A stretch of 64,000 nt of DNA from Marinilabilia rubra (GTDB lineage: Bacteria; Bacteroidota; Bacteroidia; Bacteroidales; Marinilabiliaceae). The stretch's first letter is position 1; each line of letters starts with the position of its first letter. The stretch lies in NCBI RefSeq assembly GCF_003121985.1, contig NZ_QEWP01000006.1, positions 62,001 through 126,000 of the forward strand. Reading direction: 5' to 3'. The position numbers were made by a program, and so were the translations under genes. Below the pieces are notes generated by a model. It was not told the origin of the DNA, searched no databases, and worked only from the letters and a program-made list of their open reading frames with translations. Below, piece after piece: positions 8,579-17,569 of the stretch.

Positions 8579-8844
8579 GGACTCTCTCCTTTCTTTTTTT
8601 TCCAGACTTTAACCAGCCCAATGACTAATAAAATGGCCAGCACATTGAAGGTAATAGCGACATTCAGAAAATCAGGATCCTCCAAATAACCCGCCAGCAC
8701 CAACAGAATGGCCATTCCTGTGGTACCAAACAGCTGGGTGGTAAGCAAGCGGTCCGCGACAGTGGGTCCGCGCCACACCCGAATCAACCCCACTGCGATA
8801 TTAAGTAACAGGAAGACAATGACAATGGTAAAAAAAACGTCCAT
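8575..8844 (-). CDS. mrpF: Mrp antiporter subunit F
   Basis: 89-aa MnhF-family protein and first gene of the operon. Three TM helices are visible, with the signature RVWRGPTVADRLLTTQLFGTTG followed by FLNVAITFNVLAILLVIGLVKVWK. Start ATG 8844 lies about 35 nt downstream of a TATATTTG promoter element. The gene order F-G-DEB-C-D-D-D-E (D and E here being Mbh modules within the B fusion) resembles the Mrp-like modules of membrane-bound hydrogenases more than the MrpABCDEFG order, but no hydrogenase genes are nearby. Confidence 0.9.
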   Translation of the reverse strand: MDVFFTIVIVFLLLNIAVGLIRVWRGPTVADRLLTTQLFGTTGMAILLVLAGYLEDPDFLNVAITFNVLAILLVIGLVKVWKKKKGESP

Positions 8845-8878
8845 ATAAAATATTATTCAGTCTATGATTTCTGATTCT

Positions 8879-8886
8879 CAAATATA
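8879..8886 (-). promoter_or_regulatory. Promoter -7 element of the mrp operon
   Basis: TATATTTG on the minus strand fits the Bacteroidota -7 consensus TAnnTTTG and lies 35 nt before mrpF. A -33 TTTG with ideal spacing is not present. Confidence 0.45.
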
Positions 8887-8990
8887 TCAGCTAACAACTA
8901 CCAAAAATTATTTGTTCAGGATGTCCTTTCCCACAAATCAGGAAAGCTGAATGAGGCCGGTTACTGATATTTATGTTCAAATATAGAATA

Positions 8991-9098
8991 AATCACTATT
9001 GTCCGGAGAAAATATCTCTTTTAAAAGGAGATTGCTTCGCCTTGCTCGCAATGAACATAGTGAAGCAATCTTAGTATTTTAACCGTACACCAATGATA
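8991..9098. repeat. Small inverted-repeat element sharing its end with 41289-41668
   Basis: The left end ATCACTATTGTCCGG (8992-9006) is identical to 41289-41303. The right end (about 9077-9098, TTTTAACCGTACACCAATGA) is its imperfect inverse. The interior contains AGATTGCTTC...GAAGCAATCT around a CTTGCTCGCAATGA motif. There is no coding frame. The remainder of 8845-9580 shows no gene that I trust. Confidence 0.5.
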
Positions 9099-9580
9099 AT
9101 AAATTATTATCTGAATATTGAATACTATTGGATAAGTGAATCTCAAAGCTGGCAATTTTAAATCAGCCTATAAGTAAAATTGGTAAGCCGGCACCTCCTC
9201 AAAATCATGCGAAAAAACATGAGTTCATGGAATAAGAATGTTGGCCTCTTATCAGGAACGTACAAGAAAAATCGAACACTTGAAAAGCCCCCCTCATACA
9301 GAAGAAATTCCCTGTCGCTGAAAGCGGCGAATCCGAATAACCCTCCCGAATTTGTCGGGACAGGCTCTGGCGAAAGTCCCGGGGATTGGATGGACTATCT
9401 CCCCCTAAGATCCCTGATAAGGGATCAACATCCTCCAGCTCTTTTACAGGTCGAGCTCTTTGCATCTTGATCCCTGTCAGTTAACTTAATCAATCAGAAA
9501 AAAGGTATCATCGATCTTAATTCAACTCTCTTCGATCAACCGACGGTATTCATCCAGGAAGCTCTCGCTTTCCGAATTAG

Positions 9581-9685
9581 TTGGCCCCTTTCAGGGACCC
9601 GGTGCCGGGAGCATGTTTAACCCCGGGACAGTTGCCCCGGGGTTATTTAAGTTCGCCCCTTATCAGGGACTTGATGGATTAGCCC
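9581..9685. repeat. Hairpin-rich repeat left of the glycan operon (copy A)
   Basis: TTGGCCCCTTTCAGGGACC, a CCCCGGG...CCCGGGG hairpin, then GCCCCTTATCAGGGAC and TGATGGATTAG, in the same order and orientation as 19131-19232. The two copies bracket the SusC/D operon at about 0.4 kb upstream and 0.2 kb downstream. From 9686 to 10004 I see no gene. Confidence 0.65.
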
Positions 9686-10004
9686 TATTTGTGTCATTCA
9701 CAAGGAACGTAATTTATAGAAAGAACCTAATTGATAACATCATCGCAAATATAGACTACACCCAAAAAAAACAGATAAGTTTGAAAATTTGGGAATGAGA
9801 AAAAAGAAGATCCTTTTTAACATCTATTAAACTTTAAAAGAAGAGCCAGATCTCATCTGAAAATAAGGAATCCATTAATATTCAGGCTCCCATATTTCCA
9901 CTTTTTTCTGTTACACAAAAAACCCTTAACAACTCTTATTCATCTTCTTGGCTTCAATATAAACTTCATTCAATCCACTCTTTACCCACTTAATCTTTTG
10001 ACTA

Positions 10005-10036
10005 TTTGATAGGCATACTTATTGAAAATACATTTG
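10005..10036 (+). promoter_or_regulatory. Promoter of the SusC/D glycan operon
   Basis: TTTG (10005-10008), 20 nt, then TACATTTG (10029-10036). This is a near-consensus Bacteroidota promoter, giving a leader of about 50 nt before the susC-like ATG at 10094. Confidence 0.55.
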
Positions 10037-10093
10037 TGCAATGATGTTAATTTTTATTAATCGAAATAAAGTTCAACCAAAGACAATTTTTAT

Positions 10094-13069
10094 ATGAGAA
10101 CATTTCTTTCTAAAATGAAAATTCCACTTGTTTATATGTTTTTGTTTTGCGGAATGATTATTTCAGCTTCTGCACAAAATTCATTAAATGTAAGTGGTGT
10201 GGTAACCGACTCTAATGGCGAATCGTTACCGGGAGTGAATATTTCAATCAAAGGAACTTCCCAGGGAGTAGTAACCGGAATAAACGGTGGTTACCAAATA
10301 GAAGTTCCGGATGGTGATGCAGTATTGGTGTTCTCGTTTATCGGGTTCCAGGTACAGGAAATTCCTGTTGATAACCGAAACGAAATTAATGTAACGCTCG
10401 AGGAAGATTTGGAATTAATCGATGAAGTAGTTGTTATTGGTTATGGCTCGGTTGCCAGAAAAGATGTAACAACAGCCGTCTCGAGCGTTTCAGTAGACGA
10501 TGTGGATGAACGACCAATGGTTTCTGCCGCACAGGCCATTCAGGGAAAAGCGGCCGGAGTAAATGTTTACAAGCCCAGTGGAGAGCCCGGTGCCGGTATG
10601 GTAGTAAGGGTGCGCGGGGCAACTTCTTTTAATGGAAGCAACGATCCTTTGTATGTGGTTGATGGCGTACCGGTTGACAACATCGATTTTTTGTCGCCAA
10701 TGGACATTGCCAATATTCAAATTCTTAAAGATGCGTCTTCTGCAGCCATTTATGGTTCGAGGGCCGCAAATGGAGTGGTCCTGATTTCAACCAAAAAAGC
10801 AGGTGAGGGAGCAAAAGTTGCTGCAAACTTTCAGTATGGGGTTAACCAGGTGGCCAACCAAATCGAGTCATTAAACGCAGCGCAGTACAAAGAATTAATG
10901 GATGAGCTCCGTCCCGGTGCTATTCCGGCAGGAACAACCGACAGGACCGACTGGTTTGATGAAGTTTATGGAACCGGAATCACTGAAAACTACCAAATAC
11001 AGGTATCCGATGGCAACGAAAAATCGAACTATTTTATTTCGGGAGGCTACCTGAAAGAAAAGGGAGTAATCAGTTCTGCTTTCTTTAAACGTTACAATTT
11101 CAGGAGCAATGTGGAGAGCCAGGTACGCGACTGGCTAAAATTCGGAATTAACGTTTCGTATTCCGACAATACCAGCAATGGCATTACAACCGGCCAGGGA
11201 TCAAACCGCGGTGGAGTAGTTCTGTCAGTGATAAACCTGCCAACCTCAGCCAGAATCAAAAATCCCGAAACCGGATTATATAACCGCGTTTTCTTTGGGC
11301 AGAATATTACCAATCCCATTGAAGCAATCGAAAATGAGAAGAACAACGAAAACAAAGAGAACCGCCTGATTGCCACAGGTAACGCTACCATTACTTTTTT
11401 GCCTGATCTTAATCTGAAAAGTTCACTGACTTTAGACCGGCGAAACGGCACGATAACGGGTTTTACACCGGTTGTACATGGCCCGGACAGAGACGACTGG
11501 GGATATGGCTGGGATACGCGCAATACAAACACGCTGTTAATTTTCGACAACGTACTGACTTATAAGAAAACATTTGCCCAAAGTCACAATGTAGAAGCCA
11601 TGGCTGGTACATCCTGGACCGATTCCAGATGGTCGCAAAGCTACATTAATGGGTCGCATTACAGAAACAACAGCATTCAAACACTCAATGTGGCCAATAA
11701 AATTGCCTGGGACAATACCGGTTCAACGGCTTCAGAATGGGGCCTTATGTCAATGTTTGGAAGATTGGCTTATAATTTCGAAAGTAAGTATTTGCTGACC
11801 TTTAATGTTCGTCAGGATGGCTCCTCAAAACTACATCCCGATCACCGGTGGGGAACTTTTCCTTCGGCATCGGCTGCCTGGAGAATAAGCTCGGAAAACT
11901 TTATGCAGAATTTAACCTGGCTTGACGATTTGAAAATTCGTGGTGGTTGGGGACAGACAGGTAACCAGTCCGGAGTGGGCGATTATGCTTACCTGCAGCG
12001 TTACAACATCACCCGTCAGGCATGGTTTGAGACCGGACAGGAAGATGCCCTTCCACTTATTTCCCAGGCAAACCTTCGCACATCCGACCTTACATGGGAA
12101 ACAACAACCCAGTTAAATATCGGGCTCGATGCTACATTATTCAACAATCGGGTAGTACTGGCCATGGATTATTATGAAAAGCTTACATCTGACATGTTAA
12201 TGAACGTGTCATTGCCGGCAGGAGCTGCTGCAGCCAGTAATATCGTGCGCAACGAAGGCGAAATGGAGAACCGTGGTTTTGAGTTTTCGGTTGATTCACG
12301 AAACTTCACAGGCATCTTCAACTGGAGTACGAACTTCAATATGTCGTTCAATTCAAATGAATTGAAAAGCCTCGAGTTACAACAGGTTTATTACGACGCA
12401 GAAACAACAGATGCATTTCACCAAACAAGAATTGTTCGTAACGAGCCGGGACGTCCCCTGGGTGGGTTTTACGGATACATAAGCGATGGCGTTGATCCGG
12501 AAACCGGAGAATTGATGTACCGCGACATTAATGAAGACGGAAAAGTTACCGCTTCCGACAAAACCTATATTGGCGATCCGAATCCGGACTTCATTTACGG
12601 ACTAACCAACTCGTTTTCATACAAAGGATTTAGCCTGAACGTATTCTTGCAGGGAGCCGTAGGCAATGATATTTTCAATGCCTCGAAAGGTGACATCATG
12701 GGAATGTACGACTTGAAAAACCAATCGACAGAAGTGCTCAGACGCTGGCGCACACCCGGACAGATCACGGATATACCAAAAGCCGGATACAACCTGCAGC
12801 CGTCGAGTTTCTTTATTGAGGACGGAAGTTATTTGCGCATTAAGGACGTGACACTTTCCTATAATTTCGAAGGAAATTTTCTCAACAGATTGGGTATTTC
12901 AAAATTGCAGCCTTATGTAACGGCCAGTAACCTGTATACATTTACCGACTACAGCGGAATGGACCCGGAAGTAAACCAATGGGGAAACAGCGGTGCCGTA
13001 CAGGGTATTGACTGGGGAACCTATCCTCATAGCAAAACTTTCCTGTTTGGATTAAATGTTGAATTTTAA
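10094..13069 (+). CDS. SusC-like TonB-dependent outer-membrane glycan importer
   Basis: 991 aa. A signal peptide ends at ISASAQ. A carboxypeptidase-regulatory-like domain (about 30-115, LNVSGVVTDSNGESLPGVN) leads into the TonB-box-like region DEVVVIGYGSVARKD (about 130). The plug domain has the SusC signatures SAAQAIQGKAAGV, DPLYVVDGVPVD and LKDASSAAIYGSRAANGV. A long beta-barrel ends in SKTFLFGLNVEF with C-terminal Phe. Together with the adjacent SusD-like lipoprotein it would form a lidded oligosaccharide importer energised by TonB-ExbBD. The GH30 enzyme downstream points to a beta-glucan ligand, by inference. First gene of a five-gene operon with a promoter at 10005-10036. Confidence 0.95.
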   Translation: MRTFLSKMKIPLVYMFLFCGMIISASAQNSLNVSGVVTDSNGESLPGVNISIKGTSQGVVTGINGGYQIEVPDGDAVLVFSFIGFQVQEIPVDNRNEINVTLEEDLELIDEVVVIGYGSVARKDVTTAVSSVSVDDVDERPMVSAAQAIQGKAAGVNVYKPSGEPGAGMVVRVRGATSFNGSNDPLYVVDGVPVDNIDFLSPMDIANIQILKDASSAAIYGSRAANGVVLISTKKAGEGAKVAANFQYGVNQVANQIESLNAAQYKELMDELRPGAIPAGTTDRTDWFDEVYGTGITENYQIQVSDGNEKSNYFISGGYLKEKGVISSAFFKRYNFRSNVESQVRDWLKFGINVSYSDNTSNGITTGQGSNRGGVVLSVINLPTSARIKNPETGLYNRVFFGQNITNPIEAIENEKNNENKENRLIATGNATITFLPDLNLKSSLTLDRRNGTITGFTPVVHGPDRDDWGYGWDTRNTNTLLIFDNVLTYKKTFAQSHNVEAMAGTSWTDSRWSQSYINGSHYRNNSIQTLNVANKIAWDNTGSTASEWGLMSMFGRLAYNFESKYLLTFNVRQDGSSKLHPDHRWGTFPSASAAWRISSENFMQNLTWLDDLKIRGGWGQTGNQSGVGDYAYLQRYNITRQAWFETGQEDALPLISQANLRTSDLTWETTTQLNIGLDATLFNNRVVLAMDYYEKLTSDMLMNVSLPAGAAAASNIVRNEGEMENRGFEFSVDSRNFTGIFNWSTNFNMSFNSNELKSLELQQVYYDAETTDAFHQTRIVRNEPGRPLGGFYGYISDGVDPETGELMYRDINEDGKVTASDKTYIGDPNPDFIYGLTNSFSYKGFSLNVFLQGAVGNDIFNASKGDIMGMYDLKNQSTEVLRRWRTPGQITDIPKAGYNLQPSSFFIEDGSYLRIKDVTLSYNFEGNFLNRLGISKLQPYVTASNLYTFTDYSGMDPEVNQWGNSGAVQGIDWGTYPHSKTFLFGLNVEF

Positions 13070-13080
13070 TTAGTTACAAA

Positions 13081-14619
13081 ATGAAAGCAAAATATATTTT
13101 ATTCATTTTCGCAGCTCTTTTTATTGTTTCCTGTGAGATGGATTACGACCCGGTAGCTGTTTATTCAGATGTTACAGAAGGAGTTACAGAAGACAGCCTT
13201 CAGGTTGAATTTAAAGATAAAGCAGCCGTTTTAGAGCATAGACAAACACTGCTAAACTTGTACGAAAATGGTCAGGAGCATTGGTACCTCGATGTATTGC
13301 TGCTCGCAGAAGTACATGCCGACAATGCTTATGCCGGCTCACCAGGTGCTGAAACAACACCCTTTGAAGTGAATTCTATTGAAGGTTCGAACATCAACCT
13401 TAAGCGTGACTGGAACGCCCACATGGCAAATGTTGCCCAAACCAACAAATTAATAGAGAATATCGACGAAGTTAATGATCCGGCCCTTACCGAAACTGAA
13501 AAAAATCAGTTTAAGGCGGAAGCTAAAATTCTAAGGGCGATGATCTACTTCGATATGGTAAGGATTTGGGGAAATGTTCCGTTGGTAACCAAACAAGCCG
13601 GGGACATTACTTCCGAAACCGTCGAAGAGGTTTATCCGGCTTACTTCCCCCCACAAACCGATGCGTTGACCATCTATCAGCAAATTGAAGCAGACCTTTT
13701 GGAGGGCCTGGAATATGCTCCGGAAAATGATCCGGCGAATAAAACCCAACTTTCACAATCTGTTGCAAAGGCTCTGTTGGCAAAAGTTTATGCTGAAAAA
13801 CCCCTGCGCGACTATGATAAAGTTATTAAGTATGCCGATGAACTCGCCGCCGATGGTTTTGAGTTAGTAGAAGAATACGGCGATTTGTTTGGTGTTGTGC
13901 TTAGCGACCCGAATCAGCCGCCATCAAACGACAACAGGGCTATTGATGCAACATTACGCAATTCAAAGGAAACCATTTATGAAGCTCAGTATTTTCCGGG
14001 AAACACCAATTGGGTAACCTGGATGTTTGGTCGCCCGCTCGAAGAATGGAACGCCAATTTCACCTGGCTGAAATGGATCACACCTTCGCGTGACTTAATC
14101 AGGGCATATGAGAGCGAGACTGGCGATAAGCGCTTTGAACAGGCCGTTGTATTTTACGAAGCAGACTGGAATCTTTACTATCCTGCCGATCAGTATGCAT
14201 TTATGTATAAAACCCGCAGTGCTTACAACAGCATTATCAAATTGCGTTATGCCGATATCCTGCTGCTTAAAGCCGAGGCTTTAATAGCCAAAGGAGATTT
14301 TACGGGAGCTGCTGCAATTATTAACCAAACACGCCAACGTGCAGGTTTGAATGATTTGCCGGCGTCTGCATCAGCAAGCGAAGAATCTATTACAGAAGCC
14401 TACATGAAAGAACGCCGATTAGAACTCGCATTTGAAGGCCAGCGCTGGTTCGACCTGGTTCGCCTGAATAAAGTGGAGGAAGTGATGAACGCTGTGTTTG
14501 AAACAGATGAAGGACGGCCTGATCTGGTATATCCCTTCACAGAATTATCATACATTCTGCCGATTCCTCAGGATATAATCGATCAAAACCCAAATCTTGT
14601 TCAAAACCCTGGTTATTAA
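13081..14619 (+). CDS. SusD-like glycan-binding lipoprotein
   Basis: 512 aa with lipoprotein signal (FIFAALFIVSC, lipid-anchored Cys in the SCEMDYD context). SusD/RagB features include an N-terminal TPR-like helical part (NQFKAEAKILRAMIYFDMVRIWGNVPL) and the C-terminal motif MKERRLELAFEGQRWFDLVR. It starts 11 nt after the SusC-like gene. It would act as the lid of the SusC barrel, capturing oligosaccharides at the cell surface. Confidence 0.95.
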   Translation: MKAKYILFIFAALFIVSCEMDYDPVAVYSDVTEGVTEDSLQVEFKDKAAVLEHRQTLLNLYENGQEHWYLDVLLLAEVHADNAYAGSPGAETTPFEVNSIEGSNINLKRDWNAHMANVAQTNKLIENIDEVNDPALTETEKNQFKAEAKILRAMIYFDMVRIWGNVPLVTKQAGDITSETVEEVYPAYFPPQTDALTIYQQIEADLLEGLEYAPENDPANKTQLSQSVAKALLAKVYAEKPLRDYDKVIKYADELAADGFELVEEYGDLFGVVLSDPNQPPSNDNRAIDATLRNSKETIYEAQYFPGNTNWVTWMFGRPLEEWNANFTWLKWITPSRDLIRAYESETGDKRFEQAVVFYEADWNLYYPADQYAFMYKTRSAYNSIIKLRYADILLLKAEALIAKGDFTGAAAIINQTRQRAGLNDLPASASASEESITEAYMKERRLELAFEGQRWFDLVRLNKVEEVMNAVFETDEGRPDLVYPFTELSYILPIPQDIIDQNPNLVQNPGY

Positions 14620-14653
14620 TTTTGTAGTGCAATCATTGTTTAAAAAAGAAAAT

Positions 14654-16057
14654 ATGAATTCATTATTTAAATATTTCCTAATTGCAGGAATCTTCACACT
14701 GGCATTTGCCTCCTGTGAGGAGGACGAATATGGCCCCCGGAAAGAGTCGACTCCGGTAATCGAATCCGCTGCGGTTACACCCCCGGGTTTCACTTTTGGC
14801 GACTCCATCACGCTTACAGCAAGCGTTTCTGACCCGGCCACCGAGCTTACCAACCTCACCTACGAGGTAGTTTCAGCAAACCGGGTAGTTTCATCAGGTG
14901 AAATTCTGTTGGCAGGCGAAAGTGACGTAGTCAGCAAGAACGTGTTTGTGTCGTTACTGCCCAATCAGGAGGACAATTCCGATGTCCACGTCAACCTTGT
15001 AGCTCACAATATCCTGAAAGGGACCTCTTCTTATCAGATTGATGGGTTGACAGGAAACAGACCGGAGTTCAATCAGCTGTATATGGTAACCGAAAATGGC
15101 TTTGTAAATGTTCTTGAACCCCGGGCAGACAATAGCAATATCTTTCAGGGAAATGACCTCACGCTCGAAACATCATTTCATTTTAAAATTGCGGAACGCC
15201 TTCACGAAGACAATTCCATCGATTACAGCGGCGCTGTATTTGGAAATGTAAACGGCAAAGTTGCCATGATTGATGAAGATGGTGAGTCTGCCTTTGCTTT
15301 TACCCCCGAAGCCGATTATACCAGGGTTTTCACTTACGATATGTTTGCATTTGATGTGGAAACGACAGGAAGTACTTTAGGTGAGGCCGACCTGGCATTG
15401 GGTTCTTTCGGGTCAGAGGATATTAATGGCGAATCTTTCAGGACACTTAGCCGTAACCTCGAAAACGGAAAAACTTACAGTTTATTCGGCGCTCTTGCCG
15501 ACAACCAAAACGTGTATAATCCTGATTTCTTTGAGCGTACCGCACAAAACAAAGTGACATTTTTGGGAGAAACCGGGGATTACACAATCTATTACAATCC
15601 TGTAAGGAAAAATATTTTTGTGGGTGTTGATAATCCTTCCTACCCTAATTATCTCTTAGCATGTGGTTGGGGATTGGGCTATCCTACAAAAGTTTCTTCT
15701 GAAGAAATAGCTTCAGCATATCCGGGACATCAGCGCACCCATACCGACTGGGGTTTTGACCATGTGATGAAATACGTGCTGCTGCGAAGAATCGACGAAG
15801 GGGTATACCAGGGAACATTTTACACACCCGGCGACCACGATTTTTACGCAGATTTTAAACCTTTTGAAAACACCGGATGGGCTAATGAAAAGAAAGCTGG
15901 TGATTTTACATTTACCGGCGAACAGATTATTTCAGGCGATAACAACTGGAACATTCCAAATGGTGAAGATGATCCGGTTATTACTCCGTCCAATTACAGG
16001 TTCACAGTTAATCTGAATGACAATACAGTTCACATTGAGCAAATAACACTTTATTAG
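14654..16057 (+). CDS. SusE/SusF-like surface glycan-binding lipoprotein 1
   Basis: 467 aa from ATG 14654 (MNSLFKYFLIAGIFTLAFASC). An open frame extends back to 14597, but this ATG precedes a clean lipoprotein signal with lipobox FASC. An N-terminal Ig-like domain (about residues 30-130: GDSITLTASVSDPA) is followed by repeated beta-rich modules with SusE/F-type phrases (EDGESAFAFTPEADY, NPVRKNIFVGVDNP, RFTVNLNDNTVHI). Such proteins hold polysaccharide at the surface next to the SusCD pair. The family call is from layout and position; the ligand is not readable from sequence. Confidence 0.8.
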   Translation: MNSLFKYFLIAGIFTLAFASCEEDEYGPRKESTPVIESAAVTPPGFTFGDSITLTASVSDPATELTNLTYEVVSANRVVSSGEILLAGESDVVSKNVFVSLLPNQEDNSDVHVNLVAHNILKGTSSYQIDGLTGNRPEFNQLYMVTENGFVNVLEPRADNSNIFQGNDLTLETSFHFKIAERLHEDNSIDYSGAVFGNVNGKVAMIDEDGESAFAFTPEADYTRVFTYDMFAFDVETTGSTLGEADLALGSFGSEDINGESFRTLSRNLENGKTYSLFGALADNQNVYNPDFFERTAQNKVTFLGETGDYTIYYNPVRKNIFVGVDNPSYPNYLLACGWGLGYPTKVSSEEIASAYPGHQRTHTDWGFDHVMKYVLLRRIDEGVYQGTFYTPGDHDFYADFKPFENTGWANEKKAGDFTFTGEQIISGDNNWNIPNGEDDPVITPSNYRFTVNLNDNTVHIEQITLY

Positions 16058-16058
16058 T

Positions 16059-17558
16059 ATGAGGGGATTACACATTTTGACAATAGCATTGATGGGGATT
16101 TTCTGGTTTAGCTGTGCCGCCTGTCAGAAAGAAGAAGTAGACGCTCCGGATGAAAAGGAGGAAATTGAAGTGCCTGAAACCGGAGATGTGACCATGTACA
16201 TTACCACAAATACACGGTCGCAGGATTTAAACCAGCAAGCTGCCGATTTCAGCGATAAAAGCAATATGTCACCAACTACCATCAAACTGGAACCAGAAAC
16301 ACAGTACCAGACAATGGATGGTTTTGGAGCGGCTCTGACCGGTTCATCATGCTACAATTTAATGCAGATGACACAGAAAGACCGGACTGCGTTTTTAAAA
16401 CAAACTTTTTCGGACTCCGAAGGGATGGGACACAGCTATATTCGGATAGCCATCGGTTGTTCCGACTTTTCGCTCAGCGAATACACCTGTTGTGACACTC
16501 CGGGAATTGAAAATTTCGGCTTAACATCAGAAGAAACAGAGTACGTGATTCCTATTCTGAAAGAAATTCTGGAAATTAATCCGAACATTAAAATTCTTGG
16601 ATCGCCGTGGACGCCTCCACGCTGGATGAAAGTGAATAATCTTGAGGATTTGGAACCATACAACTCGTGGACCAGCGGCCATCTGAACCCGGCTTATTAT
16701 GCCGATTATGCCACCTATTTTGTGAAATGGATTCAGGCGTTCGAACAGCAGGGGATTGACATTTTCTCGGTTACGCCACAAAACGAACCGTTGAACCGTG
16801 GAAATTCTGCATCCCTTTTTATGGGCTGGCAAGAACAACTCGATTTTGTTAAAAACCATTTGGTGCCTCAGTTTAAGGAAGCATCATTTACCACCAAAAT
16901 TTATCTGTTCGACCATAATTACAACTACGACGACATGGCCGACCAGGAAGATTATCCGGTGAAAATTTACGATGCGGGAATTGATGAAGAAGTAGTAGTT
17001 GGTGCAGCCTATCACAATTATGGAGGTAATAAAAGCGAATTATTGGATATTCACAACAAATATCCCAACCGTGAACTGATTTTCACTGAAACTTCCATTG
17101 GGACGTGGAACGACGGCCGGAATCTGGAAGTGCGTTTAATTGAGGATATGCGTGAAGTTGCTCTGGGTACGGTTAATAACTGGTGCAAAGGTGTTATTGT
17201 CTGGAACCTTATGCTTGACAGCGAGCGTGGCCCCAACCGCGAGGGAGGTTGCCAGACTTGCTATGGAGCTGTGGATATTGACAAATCGAACTATTCATCT
17301 TTAACGCGAAATTCACATTATTACATTATCAGTCATCTGGCGTCGGTTGTTAAACCCGGAGCCGTTCGTATCGGCACTTCCGGATTTTCAGACCCGGGGT
17401 ATTATTACTCAGCATTTGAAAACACCGACGGCACATATGCTTTTGTTTTACTTAACAGCAATGCTTCTTCAAAATTGATCACCATCGATGATGGCAACAA
17501 TCATTTTAGTTACGAAGTTCCTGCTAAATCAGTTATTTCTTATCGATGGAAAAAATAA
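16059..17558 (+). CDS. GH30 family glycoside hydrolase (probable beta-1,6-glucanase/glucosidase), lipoprotein
   Basis: 499 aa starting one base after the previous stop. Lipoprotein-type signal (FWFSCAAC, Cys19). GH30 fold: N-terminal YQTMDGFGAALTGSSCYNL, SPWTPPRWMK, the acid/base glutamate in SVTPQNEP (E243) and the nucleophile in LIFTETSIGTW (E344). The C-terminal side domain (KPGAVRIGTSGF; YAFVLLNSNAS; YEVPAKSVISYRWK) completes the GH30 beta-sandwich. Length fits subfamilies 1/3, which act on beta-1,6- or beta-1,3-linked glucose. In an SusCD operon this suggests a fungal or algal beta-glucan (pustulan, or laminarin side chains). Substrate is inference; catalytic residues are seen. Confidence 0.92.
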   Translation: MRGLHILTIALMGIFWFSCAACQKEEVDAPDEKEEIEVPETGDVTMYITTNTRSQDLNQQAADFSDKSNMSPTTIKLEPETQYQTMDGFGAALTGSSCYNLMQMTQKDRTAFLKQTFSDSEGMGHSYIRIAIGCSDFSLSEYTCCDTPGIENFGLTSEETEYVIPILKEILEINPNIKILGSPWTPPRWMKVNNLEDLEPYNSWTSGHLNPAYYADYATYFVKWIQAFEQQGIDIFSVTPQNEPLNRGNSASLFMGWQEQLDFVKNHLVPQFKEASFTTKIYLFDHNYNYDDMADQEDYPVKIYDAGIDEEVVVGAAYHNYGGNKSELLDIHNKYPNRELIFTETSIGTWNDGRNLEVRLIEDMREVALGTVNNWCKGVIVWNLMLDSERGPNREGGCQTCYGAVDIDKSNYSSLTRNSHYYIISHLASVVKPGAVRIGTSGFSDPGYYYSAFENTDGTYAFVLLNSNASSKLITIDDGNNHFSYEVPAKSVISYRWKK

Positions 17559-17569
17559 AACCAAACGCA

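Noticed and set aside
9180-9470. 96-codon plus frame and overlapping minus frame upstream of the glycan operon
   Set aside because: Low-quality composition, overlaps hairpin repeats, no recognisable motif.
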